From: Caprella mutica
Lineage: Eukaryota > Arthropoda > Malacostraca > Amphipoda > Caprellidae
Reading direction: 5' to 3'
DNA length: 64,000 nt
Assembly: GCA_947561585.1 (NCBI GenBank)
Contig: CANNZV010000269.1
Location: forward strand, 279,227-343,226
Shown here: positions 34,201-46,200 of the stretch, piece after piece
Layout: each line of letters begins with the position of its first letter
Numbering within the stretch: position 1 is the stretch's first letter
Notes under the pieces: model-generated
Told to the model about the DNA's origin: nothing
Database searches by the model: none
What the model saw: only the letters and a program-made list of their open reading frames with translations
Made by a program: the position numbers and the translations under genes

Positions 34201-37200
34201 GCATGCCATAGTTGTTTATTCGCAAAGTGATGAACTGAATTTATGTATAATATTGTTCACATATTCGAAAATTTTGATAAAAAATGTAGAGTAAAAATCT
34301 AGACAATAAAAGAATGAAAAAATATTCAATAAGGAATGTAATTCAAATATTTAACAAGAAATATAATGAAAATACAATTGAAATAAAATTGAAATAATAA
34401 AAAGTATCATAAAAAATCTATATTATTTTTGAATTCAAAGTCGCTAGTAGAAGTAGGTATGGACACTGTATCACCTTTTGTGTATCATTGGTGTCATTTT
34501 GACGTCACAGTCGCTAGTAGAAGTAGGTATGGACACTGTATCACCTTCTGTGTACCATTGGTGTCATTTTGACGTCACAGTCGCTAGTAGAAGTAGGTAT
34601 GGACACTGTATCACCTTCTGTGTACCATTGGTGTCATTTTGACGTCACAGTCGCTAGTAGAAGTAGGTATGGACACTGTATCACCTTCTGTGTACCATTG
34701 GTGTCGCTAGTAGAAGTAGGTATGGACACTGTAACACCTTCTGTTTACCATTGGTGTCGCTAGTAGAAGTAGGTATGGACACTGTAACACCTTCTGTGTA
34801 CCATTGGTGTCGCTAGTAGAAGTAGGTATGGACACTGTAACACCTTCTGTTTACCATTGGTGTCATTTTGACGTCAGAGTCGCTAGTAGAAGTAGGTATG
34901 GACACTGTATCACCTTCTGTGTACCATTGGTGTCGCTAGTAGAAGTAGGTATGGACACTGTAACACCTTCTGTTTACCATTGGTGTCGCTAGTAGAAGTA
35001 GGTATGGACACTGTATCACCTTCTGTGTACCATTGGTGTCGCTAGTAGAAGTAGGTATGGACACTGTATCACCTTCTGTGTACCATTGGTGTCGCTAGTA
35101 GAAGTAGGTATGGACACTGTATCACCTTCTGTGTACCATTGGTCTCGCTAGTAGAAGTAGCAAATACACACAAAGTTAAACATTTACCATCAATTAAATA
35201 GGATTATTAACCTCATCTCAGTTTAATTCCCCGTACATCAGGTACATAATATCTGGTACATAATACCTGGTACATAATACCTGGTACATAATACCTGGTA
35301 CATAATACCTGGTACATAATACCTGGTACATAATACCTGGTACATAATACCTGGTACATAATACCTGGTACATAATACCTGGTACATAATACCTGGTACA
35401 TAATACCTGGTACATAATACCTGGTGCATAATACCTGGTGCATAATACCTGGTGCATAATACCTGGTGCATAATACCTGGTGCATAATACCTGGTGCATA
35501 ATACCTGGTGCTTAATACCTGGTGCTTAATACCTGGTGCTTAATACCTGGTGCTTAATACCTGGTGCATAATACCTGGTGCATAATATCTGGTGCATAAT
35601 ATCTGGTGCATAATATCTGGTGCATAATACCTGGTACATAATACCTGGTACATAATACCTGGTGCTTAATACCTGGTGCTTAATACCTGGTGCTTAATAC
35701 CTGGTGCTTAATACCTGGTGCATAATACCTGGTGCATAATACCTGGTGCATAATACCTGGTGCATAATATCTGGTGCATAATATCTGGTACATAATACCT
35801 GGTACATAATACCTGGTGCTTAATACCTGGTGCATAATACCTGGTGCATAATACCTGGTGCATAATATCTGGTGCATAATATCTGGTACATAATATCTGG
35901 TACATAATACCTGGTGCATAATATCTGGTACATAATACCTGGTGCATAATACCTGGTGCATAATACCTGGTACATGCCCTAATACCTCTCAGAAACAGTC
36001 GGTGCATATATCCTATAACAAGAGATGCAGACTGACCATTTAAAAAGCTCTTAAGAGCTGATAGTCAAGCGCTTAAGGTGCTCTCATAGCGATAACAATT
36101 GCTCTTAAGTGTTTTGGGTTATGACTCCATATGGGGTAAGACGTAACCCAAGGGGTGTATAGGTCAGACGCTTGGGGATGAACTCTGATTTACTTTATTG
36201 GTTATTAAATTACGAATGTATAGAGCATGTTCAGAGATATTCTCGATCATGTATAAGATATGTATAATAATTATAATTCAACTCATTTTTTTAAATTGGT
36301 ATCTATGATACCTGCAGGTAGCATAGATAATCAATTAAATTATAATTGATTTATAACTAGAGAATTTTCCCGTTGAAAGTAACGGTTGTGTGTCTTAACC
36401 CGTTAAAATTGTACTTTCCCGTTAAAAGTGTACTTTCCCGTTAAAAGTGTACTTTCCCGTTAAAGTGAAAACATAGTAATTAAAAGATCATATCAATATA
36501 ATCCGTGGGCATCATGGTTACATTTTTCATTTAAAAAATGATAAACTATAGATATAGTTTTTCTTATATGATCGAAATTGTGGAACTGATCGATAACTCG
36601 TAACTTTATTTCGCATAATCAATAAATTATTTCTCATTTTACCAAATAAATAAATATACACACTACAGAAATTATTACGATAGATTCACATCCTTAATTA
36701 TTTAACTTGGTATCCATGATACCAGCAGGTATCATGGATACCAAGTTAAATTATAATTATACCCTCTTGTTTTTAATTAAAATAATTTCCCCTTTGTATT
36801 TAATTTCCATTTGATATCAGCGACATATGACTGTTATCGGTTAAACCCTTCTGCAAACAATAACAACAACAATAATTTTATTCATTAGCTTCTATTGGTT
36901 ATTCTAATTAATAGGGTTTTTTAATTGGATTATTTAATTTATCCTTTTTTGTTTATAGGGTTTTAATTGGGTTATTAAATTTATTTTTTCAATTGAATTA
37001 TTATATTTATGTGGTTTTTAATTGGGTTAATTTATTTATAGGGTTTTAGTTGGGTTGTTTAATTGAGTTTTCTAATTGAATTATTTTATTTATAGGGTTT
37101 TAATATATTCATATATTTTATATTGGGTTATTATATTAATTTTTTCCATGCTTTAGGTGTTACTAACACCTCTGTGTTTATTTGATGAATGGCATAGGAG

Positions 37201-40200
37201 GTATATGTCGCTTATCGAGGTTATACATGTCAGTTGCGTGGGCGTATGTTTTCACCATAGCAGGTTCCAATGCACGTTTGTATGGGACACACACTACACA
37301 CACACACACGCACACATCCTAAAAACACGCACACAGACACGTACATGCGTGATAAATAACACCTATAGCTTGTGATAAGAAGTGTTCATTCAGAGTTGTG
37401 AATGGAGTGTTCCTTGCCTTCCATGCAAGTGTAATAAACGGTGAAATATACATTATAGTTTATTGCATATTATTAGTTATAAATGCTTGAAATACATTAA
37501 TAAGTATTAAATATAACAAGAAATAAACAATTTAATTCGTTATTTTAATTCGTATCCATGATACCTGCGAGTACCATGGATTTATTACGTTTTAATGGTA
37601 TCCAAGATACCTTCAGTTTAATGGATACCAATTAAAATAACGCGTTCAAATGTATACTTTTCATATCTTCGAAAATGTTGAACCATTTTATTTTTCCCTC
37701 AGAATGCGGGTGCAACCCCATCGGGTCCATAGGTACCTCCTGTGAACCCCACTCAGGACAATGTTACTGTCACCCTAATGTTAGAGGTGAGGTTGCTGCT
37801 ATTTAGTTAAGTGAAATATTTTACTGGTAGCTAGTTAACATAATGATATTTAAAAAAAGGAATTTAATATAATTGAAAGTTGTTGTTTTTTGCTCGTCAT
37901 CTTCTTCTTTACAATTTTTTTTATTAAATTTTATTTTTTTATTAAATTAGATTTTTTTATTAAATTAGATTTTTTCATTAATTTTTCCGAAATTTGATTA
38001 ATTTAATTTTTTTTACAAAAAATTTTGTATTAAATTTTAATTTCTAATATTTTTAAAAAGTCAATGTGAGAGTAATAATTGAATGAATAAAAATATTTTT
38101 ACATAAATTTTTTATTTATTTTTTTAAATTACCGTTTAAAAGTGTTTATTTTTTCGTATTTTCATTTGTTTTTACTAATTTCTTGCCCCTTCATAAGGAC
38201 GGGACTGTTCCCGGTGTGCCCCGGGTCACTGGGGCTTAACGTCCGGGTCAGGGTGCCGCGCCTGCAACTGTGATGGGCGGGGCAGTGCCGGGGGGCGGTG
38301 TGACGAGGCTACGGGGCGCTGTCTCTGCACCCCCGGTGTGGGGGGTGAGAGGTGTGATAGGTGTCTGCCCGGGTTCTGGGGCTTCGCTGCCGATGGTTGT
38401 CGACGTGAGTTTTGTAATTCGTGTTACTATTCCTGTCTATAATTTTTTTCTTATTTATCTCATTTTTAAATTAACTTTACAAAACAAATTGGATTAATGT
38501 TTTTATTTTTTTGATGCATTTACTAATTTTTTTAATATATTTTGTAAATTGATTTTGATACATTTTATAAAATTCATTTTTTTGGTTCATTTTATAACAT
38601 TTAATTATTAAAAGTTCATTGTACAAGTTTTATACTTATAATATTTTATTATCAATAGACCACTAAAGTAGGCGCCGTTCCAACGTAACTTATCAGCGAA
38701 ATATTCCTATGTTATTCCTACGGGAGTAAAAAGTATCATTAACATCTGCATAACTGACTAATTTGCTTAATCTGGAAGAATTTTAATTCGATGCTTGAAT
38801 ACATAACGGCATTAGTTGCTGTCAAGTTTATTGAAATAAAAAAGATACAAGTTATTTAAGACGTTTTCTGTAGTCCTTTCGAGAGGCTGTGTTGCGTTTT
38901 GCTCCAAAGGGACGAACACACGCACCACACAACCCCTCTAAGTGACAGCCACTGGGGCCTGGACATTTGGTCAATGACACGAAAAGGACCATAGAAAACG
39001 TTTTAAATAACTCCTAACTTTTTTACTTCAAAACTAATTTCAATAAACTTTACAGCAATGAATGCGGTTAGATAGTAGGTATGCAAATATCGAAGTAAAA
39101 TTCTCCAACATTGAGTAAATAGTCAGCTATAGAGAAAGCTCTTATCAGCTTTAACTAGTTAACCCCTCTCTTTTAGCTTGTAAACCTTGTTAACCCCTCT
39201 CTTTTAGCTTGTGAACCATGTTAACCCCTCTCTTTCAGCTTGTAAACCTTGTTAACCCCTCTCTTTCAGCTTGTGAACCATGTGGCATAGCTGGTCGTTC
39301 GTGTGACCCTAACTCAGGGCGGTGTATCTGTCCCCTTAACACAGAGGGTGACAGGTGTGAGAGATGTAGACCAGGTACATGGGGATACTCCAACACACGG
39401 GGATGCAAGGTGGGCAACAAACTCGTTATGAAAATATTTAATATATTTAATGTACTATTTGAAGATTGAAATTATATTCTGTATAAAAATAATTTTGAAT
39501 TTGAATCACCTGTACAATACGCAGTCCAGTCCAGTTTGGTTTGCGAATTGTACAGGTGATACGAAAATTTGGAGGTAATTGAACTATTATAGTTTCTTAA
39601 TTTAATTCTTATTGTATTTATCCCTCCCTCCTATCTTGACAACTTCCTTCCCCAGTTATGCGAGTGTTCAGACAGAGGCTCCCTGAACTCTCAGTGCGAC
39701 TACCGCACAGGCCGGTGTAGCTGCAGACCTGGTTTCGAAGGCCCGGCTTGTGACCGGTGCAGCCAAGGTTACTACGGTGCCCCGGACTGCAGACCGTGTC
39801 AGTGTCACAGTCCCGGTACCCGGACTGACGCCTGTGACACCCATGGCAGGTGTCAGTGCGACGCACAGGGGGGATGTCCCTGCAAGGTGAGTGATTTAGT
39901 AGTTAATCCACATTGTCATATTTTGTAGGGTAATTACGAATTATCGGTCAGTTTCACATCTTCGGTCATATAAGAAAAAACTATATTATAATAGTTATTT
40001 TATTTTAATTTTAATTGTTATCCATGATACCTGCAGGTATCATGGATAACAATTAAAATAAAAGTTAAATAATAATTATTACATTTTTTTTTCTTAAGTG
40101 ACCAAATATGTGAAACTGACCGATAATTCGTAATTTAATCTATTTTACTAATTGTTTTTTTTATGAAAGTTCAGTTCTTTCCCGTCTTTTATGAGATTTC

Positions 40201-43200
40201 AGAACAAGTATAACCCGTGCTAAAATCCGGGGTGAATCTCATTAAACCATAGATTGTGTCGCTATAGAAAAGCCCCCTCTCCCCCACCGGACCGATAACC
40301 GAACCTTTGTTTTTATTTCTTTGCACTGGGAATGTTTGTTCTGTCACTGCTTTATGATTAGCAACGTGTATCACGTTTTCCCACTAACTGAAAAAGGTTA
40401 ACATTTAATCGTGTGATTGTGAACCATTTCGTCATAGTCTTTCATTAGTAACCGTGCACGAACATTTCGTCCAACGTCTACAATTGTCCGTGGACGAGAT
40501 GTCCTAGACCCATATTAACTGTTCGTCATAGTCCCCTTTTCTTTCTGTTCACAGACTTACACCAGTGGTAGGCAATGTAACCAATGTTCCCGAGGTACAT
40601 TCGGCATGTCCCCCGATAACCCCCATGGCTGTACCACTTGCTACTGTTTCGGTAGATCCAATTCATGTCGCCAGGCGGAACTTACCTGGGCACAGGTGAG
40701 AAAAATACAATTAATTAATTTAATTAATTATTAATTAATTTTAGAAACCAATAATTAATTTTAAAGAATCTATTAGCTATTATTTGAAAAAAAATTAAAA
40801 AAAAAATTAATAATCAATTAAAAAAAAATTAATATGTAGCTTAAAAATATAGCTATTGTTTTTTAGTAGTTAATTAATTTTAAGATGTTATTTCTAATAA
40901 TTAATTAGGAATAAATATAGTTAATTATTTAAGTGCTTCAGACAGTTCCTAAGTATAATAATTAAAATAACGAGTTAAATTGTAATTAATAATTGTTATT
41001 TTTTGACTAAATTGTGAGATAGAAATAACTAATTAATAGAGTAGTTAATTAGTTATTTCTAACTATATTATGGTTTAGAAAAGGTACCTCTGAATGGCTA
41101 TTTGGCATTCTAAACGGGTTGGTGATTTTAGTCAATGTGAAAATAGATTTAAAAAAAATAGAAATAATATTCGAAAGAGAAACAAGAGGAAAAGCTTCTT
41201 AAAATGTAAAAAAATTATGAAAATTGCATTGGTTAAAAATAGGCACTAAAATTCTGATTTTTTTCCCCCCATTGGTAATTTCCTGATGTTGGTATATTGT
41301 TCATACCCCCATGGCTCTACTGCCCCCCCCCCCCTCTAACCCCCCACTGCACAGGTAACTGAGCCCCGTAGCAGACGTGTGACAGTAACGTACAGTAGCA
41401 GCAGTAACTTCTCATCACCTGCAGTAGCTGTGGTACCTTGGACTACTGCGCTAATATGCTACATCAACGTAAACAACTTGCTGTTGTTTGTTGTTGTGTT
41501 GTCCTCGTTTGTTGTTTTGTTCTTGTTTCTTGTTGTGTCGTCCTCGTTTGTTGTTTTGTCATGATTTGTTGTTGTGTCTTCCTCGTTTTTTGTTTTGTTC
41601 TTGTTTTTTGTTGTGTCGTCCTCGTTTGTTGTTTTGTCATGATTTGTTGTTGTGACTTCCTCGTTTTTTGTTTTGTTCTTGTTTCTTGTTGGGTTATTTG
41701 TTGTTTATCACTGTTTTTTGTTTGTATCTCTAAGGTTTTTGTGTAGAATAATTATTTTAAATATTGCCATTTCGTTCAGTTTTCCTCACCCAATCAGTTC
41801 GCACTAAACGGATGGGCGTTATAGCAGCCTTCTTGGTCGCTATAGCAGCTTTCTTGGTCGCTATATAATATTTTTGGTCAAATAAAGCGGCTTTATCAGA
41901 TCATTTTATTTTGCTGAAGACAAAATTTACGGGAATTTTTTTGTTTAATTACATTTCATTTTTCATTATCTCGAATTAATTACTTTAATTCCCCCCCCCC
42001 CCCTCCTCCCCCAGCTGGCAATGCCCGGACAGAGGCACCTAAGTACCGACAGGACGAAGACGCAGAGGAACATGAACGTCACTAACCAACTGCACGTGAT
42101 ACCAGAGACACCCCAACACATTGTGCTAGGTTAGAAAGGGGTGGTAGCCGTGATACAGGCGGGTATCCATGATGAATGCATGTATTTTGGATGTGTAGTC
42201 CATATTGTCTGCAGGTATCATGGATACCAAAAAAAGAATGTCATATCATATATTTATTCTTATATGACCGAAAATGTGTAACGGTGCGATAACTTAGAAT
42301 TTACACTAGAGGTAGTGGTGAAACATAGACGTAGTGAGACATAGTAGTAATAATAAATGCATAGTAAAACATAGTATTTTCTTGTCTATATTCTATATAC
42401 TCAATACATTATAATGATATCATCTGTTGCCACAGGTACTGCCATGCCTTTCCCCGCCCCTTTGTACTGGACTCTACCTACCTCCTTCAGGAAAGACAAG
42501 GTGAGAATGAGGTAAAGGACATACCTACCTCCTTTAGGAAAGACAAGGTGAGAATGAGGTAAAGGACATACCTACCTCCTTTAGGGAAGACAAGGTGAGA
42601 ATGAGGTAAAGGACATACCTACCTCCTTCAGGAAAGATGAGGTGAGAATAAGGTAAAGGGCATACCTACCTCCTTCAGGAAAGATAAGGTGAGAATAAGG
42701 TAAAGGACATACCTACCTCCTTTAGGAAAGACAAGGTGAGAATGAGGTAAAGGACATACCTACCTCCTTCAGGAAAGATAAGGTGAGAATGAGGTAAAGG
42801 ACATACCTACCTCCTTCAGGAAAGATAAGGTGAGAATGAGGTAAAGGACATACCTACCTCCTTCAGGAAAGATGAGGTGAGAATAAGGTAAAGGGCATAC
42901 CTACCTCCTTTAGGAAAGATGAGGTGAGAATAAGGTAAAGGACATACCTACCTCCTTCAGGAAAGATGAGGTGAGAATAAGGTAAAGGACATACCTACCT
43001 CCTTCAGGAAAGATGAGGTGAGAATAAGGTAAAGGACATACCTACCTCCTTCAGGAAAGATGAGGTGAGAATAAGGTAAAGGAAATACCCTACCTCCTTC
43101 AGGAAAGATAAGGTGAGAATGAGGTTGAAGGACATACCTACCTCCTTCAGGAAAGATAAGGTCAGATGGTGAAGGGTAAAGAGCATAGAAAAGTCTTCGC

Positions 43201-46200
43201 AAGGTAGAGGGTTATGGTAAGGGATGCGAAAGGAATTGGTTAGATTTTTCCTTATGTGACTTATTTAATGACTTATTTAATCAGAGTAGCGTTAAGATTT
43301 ACCACCTTCAAATGATTAGTGTTACAGGTGAGAACATTAATCTGACTTCTTTTAATTGTCCTTTGATTGATTTACCCAGTTTATGTTTATTTAGTCAATG
43401 TTGGTTTATATGTTTTTGTTTTATAGAAGGCGTATTTAAAAACTATACAGAAAAATAAATCATATATATATTTTTATTGTTATTATTTTTAGCTAGCTAG
43501 GACAACATTTTCTGCATTGAATTTTGTTTTACTAACTTTATTTGAAGGAAAAATAAGGTACATAATATAAATATAATAAAAATCACACAACCCTTGCTTT
43601 TCTCAGGCGCCCCCTGAGCACTGTATAGCATTGAAATGGATTGGAAATCTACAATGTGAATATATTGGTTACTAGATGTTAGAAAATGGCAAATAGACTT
43701 CATGTATATTCTGCATGATATCAACAGCAAGAACCGAACTTATAAGTAACATATAAAACAGCCATCCCAGGCACCCCCTATAAACAATCCAGGCCCAAAG
43801 GGGTGCCGCTCACCCTACTTTAAGAACAACTGCTCTAGACTGTATCACTATCTTAACACAAATCAATGTACCTACCATTCCTCAGATTCACCTCGTACAA
43901 CGGGTACCTCAAGTTCAGGGTACACAGTTCGGGAGGAACACGCGTGTTCCCCAGTAATATTCTACAGACCTACCCTCTGGTGTCCCTGCAAGGTAACTGG
44001 CAACTGGTATTGGAGCATTACCCCACCGGTATCAACCCTGACGGTACTTACTCGGTCAGGTGAGAAGTGGTATTGGTAATGACATTCACTTTGAAAAAGG
44101 TTAATGTCAATTTTATGGGGTAAGCTCCTAATTATCGGACATACTCGATTGTGTAGAAATCTATAAAATGTTTGTAATTTGACTCGGTATGTTAATTAGT
44201 ATCTACTATCTATAATACCTGCAGGTATCATAGATACCAATCAATACCTGCTGGTATCATGGATACTAATGGATTCTTGCAGGTGTCATGGATACCAATT
44301 AAAAGTACGAATTACATTTTATGTTTTCATTGCTCTCTTCACAAGGAATACACTTTAATGCCTGTTTTTAATAATCTATTACAGTAAGGTATTTAAATAA
44401 TATTTGGTATTTTAAACTTTACTTTTTAAATTAAAGTATCGAAACTCTGATATTTAGAAATACCGCAGCACATACAAACACTAACTTAACTAACTTCACT
44501 CCCGCAGGCTGCACGAGAGCGAGTGGCGTAAGAAAGGCTCCAACGAAGAAGTCACGAGGGAGATGATGATGATAGCACTGCAGAACATTCAACACATTCT
44601 GGTGCGAGCCACACACTCCGAAGATGTCATTACCGCCACGTAAGTACCTTTATAGCTATCGATAGTAGTACCAATAGTTTGTAATATAGGATTTTTTAAA
44701 TAATATTAAAAAAATCATATATTTTCTGGTTGATATTAAAAGTAGCTAAAATAGTTTTATTGAATATTCGATTATTTTTAAATAGTTAGATATTGTTCAT
44801 TTTTCACCTTTTTTTTAAATTTGAAAGTTATCTTTTTAAAAGAAATATAATTTATAGAATATTATTTGTAATAAAGTTCAGAGAAAATAGAAACAAGATT
44901 CACACCTCCCTCCCTCTTGTTTCAGGCTCAGTGACGTGACGCTAGATGTCGCCACCGAAGGAACCCTGGTCTCCTCCAGGAAAGCACATGGTGTAGAACA
45001 GTGCAGCTGTCCCCCCAGTTACGTGGGACTGTCCTGTCAGAACCCCAGTGAAGGTGGGTAAATATCATGCACCGATAATTGGGCCCCAATGCACTTTAGC
45101 CCATTACCTACCTATTACAGGCTACTACCGCTAGTACAATGTACCTCCCTATTACCAACCTATTACCTTACAGGCTACTACCGGTGGTACAAGAAGGATC
45201 ACATCCAAAGCACTATAATCATTGACTTGGTGGGAGAGAGCAAGCGCTGCGACTGCAATGGACGATCAGAAACTTGTCACAAGGAGACTGGTATCTGTGT
45301 GGTACGTTCTGCTAACACAAAATCTATCTTTTCTTTTTAGTTCATTATCGAATATTGTTTATTTACTAACTATGACGTCAAATTTGAAAAAAAAATCCTG
45401 TTTGAATTTAAGGACAAAAATCATTTAATTTGAAATCTACGGTACTGGTATCTATCTACGGTATCCATGCTACAATAAAAAAAATCTGCTGGTAGCCTTG
45501 ATACGCTATATAATGTTTGTATTTTTGTGTACAGAACTGCAGAGACAACACAGCGGGTGATAACTGCGAGTTGTGCGCCTCTGGGTACTACGGTGACCCC
45601 ACGAGGGGCCCCTGCAGGCCCTGCGCCTGTCCCTCCCTGGTGCAGAACTTCGCCGAGACCTGTGAGGCAGACAGCAGTGCAGGATACATCTGCCACTGCA
45701 AGCAGGGATACACTGGGGATAAGTGTGACAGGTGAGGGATACACTGGGGATAAGTGTGACAATGAGGGATACACTGGGGATAAGTGTGACAATGAGGGAT
45801 ACACTTGATAAGTGTATCCAATGTTAATTTGTTAAAGGCACCCTAACTCACATGACCTATTTTTATTGCAATTTTCTACCATTTCAAAATGTTGAATTTT
45901 AAATTTCTTGCTAAGTGATTGAAATTGAAAGATGATTTTGTATCACCCCCCCCCCCCAGGTGCGCCTTTGGTTTTTACGGTCGCCCCGCTGAACCCGGTG
46001 GAAGGTGTGTACCGTGTAACTGTGACCCGCATGGCAGTCTACACCAGGGGTGTGACATCAGCGGACAGTGTGTCTGCAAACCCGCTATTCTGGGCATGGA
46101 CTGCTCTCGCTGTGCACCCAGGCACATCATTGTGGATACAGGATGCAAATGTGAGGGCACACTTAGGCTTGTATTCAGGATACACTGTGGTAAACAGGAT

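Larger units (their letters stand above)
26343..37702 (+). other. Laminin intron 21 (11.4 kb)
   Basis: Largest intron. In order: an E-box-bearing 19-bp array, A/T-rich sequence, a mariner remnant with a nested P1 MITE, a 17-bp array, a GC-richer block with a dispersed repeat, the open exon at 32368-32956, P2 elements, a 21-bp array, a CRE-bearing array, a 14-bp array, further P2 copies and an A/T-rich tail. 27770-27900 and 29820-29870 (GACAGACGGACGG-rich) hold repeat-like text I cannot assign. Confidence 0.8.

Noticed and set aside
42436..42500. Ending exon 29 at the strong donor GACAAG|GTGAGA
   Set aside because: Leaves phase 0, while exon 30 can only be entered in phase 2 because of the stop at 43854 and a single AG; the donor at 42512 fits.
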